The notes under the pieces: model-generated | Told to the model about the DNA's origin: nothing | The model's database searches: none | Seen by the model: the letters and a program-made list of their open reading frames with translations, nothing else | NCBI GenBank assembly: GCA_030830145.1 | Contig: JAURNO010000002.1 | Span: 1-6,630 of the forward strand | DNA length: 6,630 nt | Source: Verrucomicrobiota bacterium | GTDB taxonomy: Bacteria; Verrucomicrobiota; Verrucomicrobiia; Opitutales; Seribacteraceae | Direction of reading: 5' to 3' | Shown here: positions 1-6,152 of the stretch, one piece after another | Layout: every line of letters begins with the position of its first letter | Numbering within the stretch: position 1 is the first letter of the stretch | Position numbers and translations under genes: made by a program

Positions 1-346
1 CCTCGTAGTAAAGATTGTCACGAAGAATCAATCGGGTCATGGCCTGCACGTTGTAACGTTCAGCCCAATCGGAGGGAGAGGTAACAGGGAAACCTGCTTG
101 TTGATAGGTATCGAGGAAGAATTTAAGCTTCGCATTGTCGCCCTCATAGGATTCGGAAATGAGTACCGGGTAGGCTTCTTCTTCCGAGACCTCGATGATT
201 AGATTGATTTGTCCGGTACCCTGTAATCCGAGTCGATCGTTGACAGTTTGTTCAGCGCCTTTGAGCCATTGTGATCGAAGTATATTAATGAAATTTGCTT
301 TATCTTCGCTATATTGCGGGTCGTTTATGGTTAGGTAAACAGGGTC
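1..346 (-). other. Non-standard central domain of the flagellin, possibly a degenerate flagellinolysin peptidase
   Basis: Covers residues 138-252 of the flagellin. The order of elements, NFINILRSQWLKGAEQ (155-170), GLQGTGQINLIIEV (177-190), a strand LKFFLDTY (211-218), then WAERYNVQAMTRLILRDNL (231-249), recalls the M9-like zinc peptidase inserted in flagellinolysins. In those enzymes I remember a segment of the type (D)RIIAHEMTHAVM around the HExxH zinc site. Here the corresponding five residues are Q238-A-M-T-R242, so both histidines and the catalytic glutamate would be missing. If the alignment is right, this is an enzymatically dead surface domain of the filament. The alignment is from memory; an unrelated variable domain remains possible. 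Confidence 0.45.
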
Positions 347-757
347 GCCTTGAAAAAGATTCACATCGTTCAATTTTAATCCCTTGATGGAATTGAGCTC
401 ATTGGTGAGTTCGAAGAATTCATGGTTGTATGCGATACGGTCGGTATCTGTTTTGGTAACGTCCAATGCAAGTTGGGAAAGAACGTTCATCCGTTGCAGA
501 ATATCAGCGGCTTGTCCCAATGCGCCTTCTTGCATTTGGGTGTAGGAAATCAGGTTCTGCAGGTTGCGAGCAGCGATTGAAGCCAGCTTTTGTTCGTTTT
601 CGATACGAATGGCTTGCTCAAAGCCGCCAGCATCTTCGCTGGCGTTGAGGTGCTTTTTGCCGGTTGAAAGTTTGGCGACCGATTTTTCAACTGCACCCGC
701 GGATTTGATGCCATTGAAAGCGAGGGAGAGGGAGGCGTTATGCAATTGAACGGTCAT
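1..757 (-). CDS. Flagellin, partial, with a flagellinolysin-like insert
   Basis: Structural subunit of the flagellar filament, exported by the flagellar type III system. 252 residues are visible and the C-terminus is cut by the window edge. Residues 1-137 are a clear flagellin N-terminal D0/D1 domain. Landmarks are KLSTGKKHLNASEDAGG (residues 29-45), the RNLQNLISYTQMQEGAL block (64-80), ILQRM (86-90) and LNDVNLFQGD (129-138). Residues from about 138 do not look like an ordinary variable region; they are described in a separate entry. The start at 757 is chosen because MTVQLHNASLSL lines up with the usual flagellin N-terminus. The frame stays open upstream (a hydrophobic stretch ending QSRINDFA), but an extension would not fit the family. 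No Shine-Dalgarno is visible, and the ATG overlaps the TGA of a short upstream ORF. A sigma-28-like promoter lies about 180 nt upstream. The N-terminal assignment is very secure. Confidence 0.93.
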   Translation of the reverse strand, partial: MTVQLHNASLSLAFNGIKSAGAVEKSVAKLSTGKKHLNASEDAGGFEQAIRIENEQKLASIAARNLQNLISYTQMQEGALGQAADILQRMNVLSQLALDVTKTDTDRIAYNHEFFELTNELNSIKGLKLNDVNLFQGDPVYLTINDPQYSEDKANFINILRSQWLKGAEQTVNDRLGLQGTGQINLIIEVSEEEAYPVLISESYEGDNAKLKFFLDTYQQAGFPVTSPSDWAERYNVQAMTRLILRDNLYYE

Positions 758-873
758 GGCAAAATCATTGATTCGACTTTGGGAGATAGCCTGTTCAATA
801 AAGACAACGAGTAGAAATATTCCCTTGAGGAAAGTTTGGAATACCCAATGAAATGGGGGGCAAAGCAAGACAT
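754..873 (-). CDS. Possible 39-codon leader ORF overlapping the flagellin start
   Basis: Inside the flagellin leader an ATG at 873 opens a 39-codon frame (begins MSCFAPHFIGYSKLSS, ends KVESMILP). Its TGA shares bases with the flagellin ATG, as CC-ATGA-CC. Such an overlap is the usual geometry for translational coupling, and it would explain a flagellin start without a ribosome binding site. The leader ORF also lacks a Shine-Dalgarno, its product resembles nothing I know, and an overlap of this kind can arise by chance. It is recorded as a possibility only. Confidence 0.2.
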   Translation of the reverse strand: MSCFAPHFIGYSKLSSREYFYSLSLLNRLSPKVESMILP

Positions 874-940
874 GATTAGAGAGCGGGCACTGTCTCGGAA
901 CTCGGGACAAGCGGATTAGTTAGTTGTTGTTACTACTAAA
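758..940 (-). promoter_or_regulatory. Long flagellin leader (5' UTR)
   Basis: About 175 nt separate the predicted transcription start (near 932) from the flagellin ATG. Apart from the possible leader ORF, the stretch holds only weak hairpins, for example TTCC-TCAA-GGGAA near 819-831. No second promoter and no clear ribosome binding site are visible. A leader of this length leaves room for post-transcriptional control, but nothing in it identifies a mechanism. Confidence 0.4.
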
Positions 941-967
941 TAATCGGCAAAGTAAGTGCGTATTTTA
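941..967 (-). promoter_or_regulatory. Sigma-28 (FliA)-type promoter of the flagellin gene
   Basis: Read on the minus strand the site is TAAA (967-964), exactly 15 nt, then GCCGATTA (948-941). The FliA consensus is TAAA-N15-GCCGATAA, so seven of eight -10 bases and all -35 bases match with ideal spacing. Sigma-28 sites drive late flagellar genes such as flagellin, and the only gene downstream on this strand is the flagellin. The site begins about 38 nt beyond the tRNA-Lys 3' end, so the flagellin is likely transcribed independently of the tRNA. Confidence 0.85.
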
Positions 968-1005
968 GCAAAAAGTCTTTTGTTCTGCCTGACTTGGTTT
1001 CAAGA

Positions 1006-1081
1006 TGGTAGGCCGGCCGGGACTCGAACCCGGAACCAATGGCTTAAAAGGCCACTGCTCTACCGATTGAGCTACCGACCC
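1006..1081 (-). tRNA. trnK: tRNA-Lys (UUU)
   Basis: A complete 76-nt cloverleaf on the minus strand. The acceptor stem is GGGTCGG with CCGGCCT (G-T at 1-72 and T-G at 4-69). The D arm is GCTC-AATCGGTA-GAGC. The anticodon stem is GTGGC with GCCAT around the loop CTTTTAA, giving anticodon TTT, which reads Lys AAA/AAG. The T arm is CCGGG-TTCGAGT-CCCGG. Discriminator A and the 3' CCA are encoded. The sequence closely follows other bacterial tRNA-Lys genes. No strong terminator follows it. Confidence 0.97.
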
Positions 1082-1097
1082 GAAACACAATCGTCCA

Positions 1098-1126
1098 TCC
1101 ATATAGGAGAGAGCCTGATTCGTCAA
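1098..1126 (-). promoter_or_regulatory. Probable sigma-70 promoter of tRNA-Lys
   Basis: On the minus strand, TTGACG (1126-1121; five of six -35 bases) is followed by a poor -10. TATGGA lies at 17 nt spacing (1103-1098), and the better-matching TATATG lies at 15 nt (1105-1100). Transcription would start about 10 nt before the tRNA. The -35 is convincing; the choice of -10 is not settled. Confidence 0.45.
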
Positions 1127-1139
1127 CGATCAACGAATC
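1117..1139. repeat. 7-bp inverted repeat over the tRNA promoter -35
   Basis: GATTCGT (1117-1123) and ACGAATC (1133-1139) form perfect arms around a 9-nt centre. The -35 box of the tRNA promoter lies partly in the inner arm. No T-run follows on either strand, so it is not a terminator. It could be an operator or simply chance. Confidence 0.35.
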
Positions 1140-1292
1140 TATGAAGTTTTATAAAAATGAATGGATGAATCTCTTTTGACTTTGAAAAGTTCGTACAAAA
1201 CTCAAGACTCACAGAAGTTAGAAGTGCAAAGGCGGAAGGCACATCCGTCAACACGGGTCTGCCCTCCGGAAAGAATGGTCAGTTTATGCATT

Positions 1293-1547
1293 TTACCACC
1301 CGAGACGGTTTGCGAGGTACCAATAAACAAGAACGATCACGCCCATGGTGCCTAAAGTGTAGAGGACGAGAAGAGGGGTGAGCATGGGCCATTTTTCACG
1401 TTGGTCCAAATCTTCACGGCTAGAATCGATTTCCTTTCCTTTGCGATGATTGTAGTAGACCAACGCACGGGATTCATTGCCTTCGGCTTTTTTCAGGCAT
1501 TCGTCATATAGTTTCTGATCTTCTCGTTGATGTCCGGCTTCGTTCAT
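1293..1547 (-). CDS. Small single-pass membrane protein, function unknown
   Basis: An 84-residue protein I do not recognise. Residues 1-53 are polar and charged, rich in E, K, R and D, with a segment DQKLYDECLKKAEGNESRALVYYNH that looks helical. Residues about 55-78 are a strongly hydrophobic membrane helix, followed by a short RLGW tail. The charged N-terminal half with a C-terminal anchor suggests a tail-anchored topology with the soluble part in the cytoplasm. The start is fixed by an in-frame stop at 1577-1575, with no other start codon between. AAGGA is present but about 25 nt upstream, too far to act as a normal ribosome binding site. It lies divergent to the gene at 1608 and upstream of tRNA-Lys on the same strand. 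Length and composition look like a real gene; function cannot be inferred. Confidence 0.7.
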   Translation of the reverse strand: MNEAGHQREDQKLYDECLKKAEGNESRALVYYNHRKGKEIDSSREDLDQREKWPMLTPLLVLYTLGTMGVIVLVYWYLANRLGW

Positions 1548-1607
1548 TTTTGGAAGTTGTTTTCTGTTGCTTCCTTATCGGTATTGAGTCGTAATTGCAC
1601 GGCTCAA

Positions 1608-2030
1608 ATGAATCGTTCGGTAGAAATCATAAAGATCTTGCGCAAGGGCATGGAAACGATGCTCGGCGACGGCGAATCCGTGCGAGTCAATTACACGAGG
1701 ATATTCAATTTTAATGAAAAAAGAGTGTCCCTTCGGATGGAAACTTCGGAAGGGAACGGAGTGTTTGTTCCGATGGGTCGGGTCGATGTTTTTGAGATAC
1801 CCACCAACAATGGAAGAGTTACCTGTAGTTGTCTGTTGACTGAAATGGAGACTGGGCGAAGCGAACGCGTCATTTTACGACTGAAAAACTCTCAAGAACG
1901 GGAAAAAGAGTGTGAGAAAGTATTCGGTTTTTTCCGCAAAATCCTTGCGATTCCCGAGGTCAAACCTTTGGACGGTGGATTTTCCTCTTCCTCAAGAGGA
2001 GCTCATCAACAAGACGACCCTAGCGGGTGA
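1608..2030 (+). CDS. Hypothetical protein (140 aa), unknown function
   Basis: I do not recognise this protein. Residues 1-18 (MNRSVEIIKILRKGMETM) suggest an amphipathic helix. Residues about 24-95 alternate hydrophobic and polar in a beta-like pattern (ESVRVNYTRIF, KRVSLRMETS, GRVDVFEIP, GRVTCSCLLTEM, ERVILRLKN), with C73 and C75 close together. Residues 95-117 form a charged helix, and the last 20 residues are low-complexity and polar. No signal peptide is seen if it starts here. The frame is open upstream to 1527, but that start would run into the divergent gene at 1547, and the extra residues look like noise. No Shine-Dalgarno precedes 1608, so the start is uncertain. The 3' end overlaps the convergent M16 gene by 11 bp. 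Amino-acid composition and patterning support a real gene. Confidence 0.62.
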   Translation: MNRSVEIIKILRKGMETMLGDGESVRVNYTRIFNFNEKRVSLRMETSEGNGVFVPMGRVDVFEIPTNNGRVTCSCLLTEMETGRSERVILRLKNSQEREKECEKVFGFFRKILAIPEVKPLDGGFSSSSRGAHQQDDPSG

Positions 2031-4965
2031 AGAGTTTCTCGGCGCTCACTTTTTTAACAGGACCAAACTCGGAAAGTTTATTCAAGTCGATCTTGGCGGA
2101 GTCGCCCACAATGGACAGGAGTTTCGCCCTCGTCTGGATTTCTCTTTCGTAAAATTCCTCGAGCAAGTTGATTTCCGCTTTCCGAAGAATCTCATATCGA
2201 TTTTTTCGAGGGTCTCCGCTCAGGCCCAAGGTGTTTACGTCGTAAACAAAGGAAGGTGTGGACCGGTAGCCGATTGGATTTGTGCGGTAAGTACTTAGGA
2301 TAGATGAATGGGCCGATTGCCAACGGGTTTCGTTGATGGGCATCTTTTCAAGAAGATCCATGAATGCCTCCACGGCATCTAGCGTCTTGTCTGCTTGGCA
2401 TCCGATGGCTCCGACCAGTATGTTTTCCTCGTTTGGGCGCGCTGGGTTGAAATAGTGGGCCCAAGCAGAGTAGGCGAGGGCACGGGCCTCACGTAGTTCC
2501 TGAAAGACAAGACCAGCCATCCCTCCACCGAAGTATTCGTTGAAAAGTTGTCCGGCAGGGGCTTTTTTCTCGTCATAGACGCCTGTGGCGAATTCGATTC
2601 TGACTTGTGCTTGAGCCATTTCCTTCTGAAGGAAGAAAACCTGAGACTCGTCTGGAGCCAGGGAACGGTTGGGTTCGATTGATGAAACTTTACGGCTTGG
2701 CGCACCAGCGAGAAAGCTACCCTTGAGGGCTGAAACGACCTCCTCTGCAGACCTAGGTCCATAATAAAGAACAGTCCTTTCGGTTTGGAGCAAATCGGCG
2801 AGGATTGCGGTTAAGCCTTCGACTGTTGTCGCGTTCACCTCTGAATCGGAAGGCCTTTGGAGGTAACGGGATTTCTCACCGTATCTGTGAAAGTGAGCCA
2901 ATGCGTTGCTGAGGGCACGGGGGTCTTTTGCCTCGTCGTCTCTTTCGGAAAGAATGATCTTCTTGGATTCTTCCCATTTGTCGGACGAGATCTTGGGCGA
3001 TTGTAAAAGTTTTCGTGCAAGTTCGAGGGATGATTCCATGTTCTCGTCCAATCCGCTCAAGCCAAAGGAAGAGAGTAAATCCCGGGTTGCGAAACTGAAG
3101 TCGGTTCCCAACTTGTACCATTCGATTTTTAGGCTCTCCGCAGTCGAATCGCCTGCTCCGGAGCGATCAAGCATCCTTTTGACATATGGGAGGAGTGGTT
3201 GGTGGCGGTAGCCTTCTTCCATACGGACTTCAAGGGTAAACAGGTCGTTGAGTGGGTTGCCGGCATGAATCAGTCTGATTCCAGGGGAAACTTCCATGAT
3301 GGAATAATCCCTTCCATCTTCCACGAATTTTGGCTCGAATTGCTTGTAAGGGAGAGCGTCCACTTGGCGCATGAATTCCGATTCTTTGTCCGGATCGATT
3401 TTCAAGGCGTCGATATCGGGCTTTTCAATGCTCGGAAGCTCGTGTTGAGCATCGATACGGAAGCCGGCAACGTAATTTTCGCCCAAGTATTTTTGTGCAA
3501 CTCGAACCACGTCTTCTTTGGAAAGCTTTTCAAGTTCCTCAATGGATTGCTCGGTTACTTCCCATTCGACGAAGGATAGAAAAGTGTCCCTCATCATTTC
3601 AACCCGCTTGGCGTTGCTTTCACGGTCTTCCTTCTCCTTTTTCTTAAAATCGTTGATCACGGCGGGGAGGATCCAATCTTCGAATTGCCCCTGTTTGAGC
3701 TTTTCGATTTCGGCAAGGATGAGCTTTTCGGTCTCTTCCGGTGTTTGTCCGTCCTTGGGTATTCCGTAAAAAAATTGCACGCCATGATCGTTGTAATTTT
3801 GTGGAAAGCAGCCTGCTGCTCGGACTTGTTGTTTTTCCACCAAATTAAGGTTGATGAGCCCTGCCACCGAATTATCGAGGATCATGTCCATTAAACGGAG
3901 GGCATGGTAATCCGGGTGGTTACGTGGGGCGGTGCGGAAAGCAAGCAAAAGTTGTACCTCACCCAAGTATTGAACTTGAACGAATTCACGACCTTCGATC
4001 GGCTGTTCTTGCCATTTCGGCTCCGGGCGAAGGGGTTGCGGGTTGTTCCAGGAAGAGAAATGCTTTTCGATCACGGCAAATGCTTCGTCCGGATCAATGT
4101 CTCCGGAGATGCAAATTGCCATGTTTTGAGGCACATAGTGCTTTGAATAGAACTCCTCAATCGCCTTGATCGATGGGTTCTTTAAATGTTCGATCGAGCC
4201 CAGCGTGGGCTGCTGGCCATAGGGATGTACCTTGAAAAGCAAGTTGTTGACCTCCCGTTGGAGCAATCTGTCTTTGTTGTCGATCGAACGGTTCTTTTCC
4301 TCGTACACCGTTTCGAGTTCGGTGTGAAAGAGCCGGAAGACCGGGTTGGCAAAGCGTTCGCTTTCAATTTGAGCCCAATGCGACAACCGGTTGCTAGGCA
4401 AGTCGACCTTGTAGACCGTTTCTTCATGCCAGGTGTGGGCGTTGATGCCTTTTCCCCCCATATCGCTGTAGACGCGATCCATCTCGTTGGGGATTGCGAA
4501 AGCCGCCGCTTCCGTGGAAACCTCGTTGATTCGGTCGTAAATTTCTTTTCTTTTGGTAGCGTTGTTTTCTCCGGATCGTTTTTCGTAGAGATCCGTAATT
4601 TCGTCGAGCAAAGGTTTTTCTTTTTCAAAGTTAACCGTTCCGAACGAAGAAGTTCCTTTGAACAAAAGATGTTCGAGATAATGAGCAAGACCAGTGTTGG
4701 TGGCTGGATCGTGCTTGCTTCCGGCACGCGTGATGATTTCGGCGTAGAACCTGGGTTCTTCGTGGTTAGGACTAAGATATACGGTGAGACCGTTTTCAAG
4801 GGTACGCTTGATGACTTGCATGGAAGAATGATTGTTGTCGCTTGAATGAGCGTCGTTCAGTGATAAAGGGGGAAGTTCACGATGTTCCACCCCACAAGCA
4901 AAAAAGATCAGCGAGGCGCCGGTGAGCGAGAGCGAACATAAGCTTTTGCGAAGTAGAGTTTTCAT
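2020..4965 (-). CDS. M16 family zinc metallopeptidase (insulinase/PqqL-like), predicted lipoprotein
   Basis: A 981-residue two-module peptidase of the pitrilysin/insulinase family, which degrades unfolded peptides in a closed chamber. The inverted zinc motif HYLEH is at residues 95-99, and the third ligand is probably E223 in LETVYEEKNR. The distance from H99 to E223 is about 124 residues rather than the usual 74-77. The extra stretch (around 111-160, EKEKPLLDEITDLYEKR onward) is, as I recall, typical of a large bacterial subfamily. The first M16_C domain follows around 255-440 (EEFYSKHYVPQNMAICISGDI). The second module spans about 555-950 and lacks an intact HxxEH, as is normal. The N-terminus MKTLLRKSLCSLSLTGASLIFFACG has a signal sequence with a weak lipobox ending at C24. 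G25 at +2 favours the outer membrane. No clear Shine-Dalgarno or promoter is seen upstream. The first 70 bp upstream are shared with the divergent ArsC/Spx gene. Confidence 0.92.
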   Translation of the reverse strand: MKTLLRKSLCSLSLTGASLIFFACGVEHRELPPLSLNDAHSSDNNHSSMQVIKRTLENGLTVYLSPNHEEPRFYAEIITRAGSKHDPATNTGLAHYLEHLLFKGTSSFGTVNFEKEKPLLDEITDLYEKRSGENNATKRKEIYDRINEVSTEAAAFAIPNEMDRVYSDMGGKGINAHTWHEETVYKVDLPSNRLSHWAQIESERFANPVFRLFHTELETVYEEKNRSIDNKDRLLQREVNNLLFKVHPYGQQPTLGSIEHLKNPSIKAIEEFYSKHYVPQNMAICISGDIDPDEAFAVIEKHFSSWNNPQPLRPEPKWQEQPIEGREFVQVQYLGEVQLLLAFRTAPRNHPDYHALRLMDMILDNSVAGLINLNLVEKQQVRAAGCFPQNYNDHGVQFFYGIPKDGQTPEETEKLILAEIEKLKQGQFEDWILPAVINDFKKKEKEDRESNAKRVEMMRDTFLSFVEWEVTEQSIEELEKLSKEDVVRVAQKYLGENYVAGFRIDAQHELPSIEKPDIDALKIDPDKESEFMRQVDALPYKQFEPKFVEDGRDYSIMEVSPGIRLIHAGNPLNDLFTLEVRMEEGYRHQPLLPYVKRMLDRSGAGDSTAESLKIEWYKLGTDFSFATRDLLSSFGLSGLDENMESSLELARKLLQSPKISSDKWEESKKIILSERDDEAKDPRALSNALAHFHRYGEKSRYLQRPSDSEVNATTVEGLTAILADLLQTERTVLYYGPRSAEEVVSALKGSFLAGAPSRKVSSIEPNRSLAPDESQVFFLQKEMAQAQVRIEFATGVYDEKKAPAGQLFNEYFGGGMAGLVFQELREARALAYSAWAHYFNPARPNEENILVGAIGCQADKTLDAVEAFMDLLEKMPINETRWQSAHSSILSTYRTNPIGYRSTPSFVYDVNTLGLSGDPRKNRYEILRKAEINLLEEFYEREIQTRAKLLSIVGDSAKIDLNKLSEFGPVKKVSAEKLFTR

Positions 4966-5036
4966 GATTGTTCAGGGTTGAAAGCTGGAAAGAAAATGTC
5001 TTATTGGAAACTTTGAAACAAGACAAACAAATGCAG

Positions 5037-5396
5037 ATGAAGTTTTATCAATACGAAAAATGTTCAACTTGTCGAAAAGCAAGTGCATGGTTGCTCGAAA
5101 AAGGAATTGAATTCAGCTCCCTACCCATACGGGAACGGCCCCCGACCATGAAAGAATTGAAAGCAATGGTCGATGCCCATGGAGGAGAAATCCGAAAATT
5201 GTTCAACACCTCGAGCAAGGATTATCGGGACCCTGAGCTGAAAGCATTGCTCCCTACTTTATCCGCGAAGCAACTCCTTGATCTCCTTCGGGAACGGGGG
5301 AACCTAATCAAGAGACCCTTCCTCGTAGGCGACGGAATATGCTTGCAGGGATTCAAAGCCGAGGCTTGGGAAAAAGCTTTTTTAAAGCTGTTTTGA
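5037..5396 (+). CDS. ArsC/Spx-family thioredoxin-fold protein
   Basis: A 119-residue protein of the arsenate reductase ArsC / Spx / YffB group. It opens with a beta strand and the redox motif C9-S-T-C12 followed by RKA (MKFYQYEKCSTCRKA). It ends with the family hallmark LIKRPFLV (90-97, R93 and the conserved proline) and a GFKAEAWEKAF helix. Full family length (about 115-120). The CxxC form resembles Spx/YffB-like members more than plasmid ArsC. An arsenate-reducing role is therefore not shown; a disulfide-linked reductase or regulator is equally possible. Two ATGs, 5031 and 5037, are candidates, and I chose 5037 because MKFYQY is the usual family start. The frame also stays open to a TTG at 4968 with no family resemblance. 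No Shine-Dalgarno is seen. It is transcribed divergently from the M16 peptidase. Confidence 0.9.
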   Translation: MKFYQYEKCSTCRKASAWLLEKGIEFSSLPIRERPPTMKELKAMVDAHGGEIRKLFNTSSKDYRDPELKALLPTLSAKQLLDLLRERGNLIKRPFLVGDGICLQGFKAEAWEKAFLKLF

Positions 5397-5423
5397 ATTT
5401 CTTACATCGTGTGCTCATTGAAG

Positions 5424-5452
5424 TTGAGCGACCGCTTAATTTACCCTATAAT
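5424..5452 (+). promoter_or_regulatory. Sigma-70-type promoter of the NTF2-like/ebo operon
   Basis: TTGAGC (5424-5429; four of six bases), 17 nt, then a perfect TATAAT (5447-5452). Transcription should start near 5459, about 28 nt before the ATG at 5487. The site lies 27 nt after the stop of the ArsC/Spx gene. It decides the start of the next gene: the frame's upstream ATG at 5409 lies before the promoter and would not be on this transcript. Confidence 0.7.
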
Positions 5453-5486
5453 ACCTATTTTTTTAGTATCTGTCTTTTTAAAAATA

Positions 5487-5870
5487 ATGAATTTTGAAAT
5501 ACCCAAGAAATGGTCTGATCTTCTAAATGGGGGGGACTTGGAGGGCGTACTTGCCTTGTACGAGGAAAATGCCCTCCTGATGGCAACTTTCGACGCCCAA
5601 CCGCTTGTTCAGCCTTCCCTTCGCAGGAAATACTTCGAGAATTTCATGGGGCGACCGGGTGCTGGTGTGGAGGTTGACGAAAGCTCGTTACATTGCATCA
5701 GGCTCTCGGCAAACATCTACCAATCGACAGGTCTCTACACTTTTTTTTATGAGGAGACCGACGTCCTTGTTCGACAAAACGCCCGTTTTACTTTTATCGT
5801 TTCGGACGAGGATAGTTCCTTGATCCTGCATCACCATTCATCTCTTGTTCCGAATCCCACTTCGGAATAA
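5487..5870 (+). CDS. NTF2-like (SnoaL/CaMKII-association type) protein
   Basis: A 127-residue protein with the cone-shaped NTF2-like fold. The N-terminal helix WSDLLNGGDLEGVLALYEENALLMATF (9-35) is the typical 'amount of time in the pocket' pattern of this group. REYF-like helix RRKYFENFM (46-54) follows, then strands, and the end RFTFIV...SLILHHHSSLVP (100-122) closely resembles the HHHSS.MP ending of the CaMKII association-domain/SgcJ-EcaC group. Such proteins bind or turn over small molecules or act as accessory oligomers; the ligand cannot be read here. The start at 5487 is set by the promoter at 5424-5452, and no Shine-Dalgarno is seen. A run of seven G (5529-5535) lies in the coding sequence but the frame is intact. 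The next gene begins 34 nt downstream, probably in one operon. Confidence 0.82.
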   Translation: MNFEIPKKWSDLLNGGDLEGVLALYEENALLMATFDAQPLVQPSLRRKYFENFMGRPGAGVEVDESSLHCIRLSANIYQSTGLYTFFYEETDVLVRQNARFTFIVSDEDSSLILHHHSSLVPNPTSE

Positions 5871-5904
5871 TGATGTTACTCTCACCCAAATTAGTTCAAA
5901 GACA

Positions 5905-6141
5905 ATGTTAAGCCCACAAGAAACCCTGGATACTTACTACTTGGAAGCCCGCAGAGATTTGCTTGAAATAGCCGCTTTTTTAGATCGCTATGATCGAGCT
6001 GCCGAGCGTGTTGGTGGCAAGGCGGACGACGAATCCAAAAGAGATTCCCTCTTGGAAGCTCTCTCTTTGTTGGCTCAATCCGAGCATCCCAAGGCAAACC
6101 GGGCCGAGCAACTGCTCGAGCACTTTGCCAAAATCAACTAA
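5905..6141 (+). CDS. Small helical protein (78 aa) upstream of eboB, function unknown
   Basis: Predicted to be almost entirely alpha-helical and soluble. Residues 5-33 (QETLDTYYLEARRDLLEIAAFLDRYDRA) form one long helix and 42-75 (ESKRDSLLEALSLLAQ... NRAEQLLEHF) form a second. There is no signal peptide, metal motif or membrane segment. I have the impression that small proteins with a 'YxLExRxxLLEIAAxLDRxxRA' start and a 'RAExLL' end occur beside TatD/ebo genes in other bacteria, but this is recall and not a checked fact. The ATG at 5905 is chosen over the longer frame from 5845, which would overlap the preceding gene and adds residues unlike the rest. The gap to the preceding stop is 34 nt and to eboB 11 nt, so an operon is likely. 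Confidence 0.75.
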   Translation: MLSPQETLDTYYLEARRDLLEIAAFLDRYDRAAERVGGKADDESKRDSLLEALSLLAQSEHPKANRAEQLLEHFAKIN

Positions 6142-6152
6142 CCTTTTTTCCC

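Larger units (their letters stand above)
1082..1292. other. Non-coding spacer between tRNA-Lys and the small membrane protein gene
   Basis: Apart from the tRNA promoter and its inverted repeat, I see no gene. I also see no strong hairpin followed by a T-run that would serve as a terminator for the small gene. AT-rich stretches around 1146-1160 are unremarkable. Confidence 0.5.

Noticed and set aside
111..160. The unusually long spacing between HxxEH and the third zinc ligand in the M16 peptidase as a novelty (residues 111-160 of that protein, encoded near 4486-4635)
   Set aside because: The extra helical stretch with EKEKPLLDEI and AIPNEMDR is, as far as I remember, shared by many bacterial M16 proteins of this subfamily, so it is not specific to this gene. 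The coordinates given here are protein residues.
956..1144. 62-codon plus-strand frame across the tRNA gene
   Set aside because: It is antisense to a complete tRNA-Lys; such frames containing GTRTRN are a well-known artefact of tRNA T-arm sequence.
1161..1355. 64-codon plus-strand frame between tRNA-Lys and the small membrane protein gene
   Set aside because: It has no ribosome binding site, its sequence is unlike a folded protein, and it overlaps the end of the better-supported minus-strand gene.
4186..4845. Long open frame (219 codons) on the plus strand
   Set aside because: It lies opposite the M16 gene exactly where the HYLEH motif and the catalytic glutamate are encoded, and its product is unlike any protein family. 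It is an antisense shadow, as is the 205-codon frame on the minus strand at 4182-4799.
5375..5400. Hairpin AGCTTT-TTT-AAAGCT followed by GTTTTGAATTT at the end of the ArsC/Spx gene as a terminator
   Set aside because: The stem is short and AT-rich, it sits inside the last codons, and the T-run is interrupted. Too weak to call.
5529..5535. Run of seven G in the NTF2-like gene as a phase-variation or slippage site
   Set aside because: The frame continues intact into conserved sequence, the run is short, and it encodes the ordinary NGGD turn of the first helix region.
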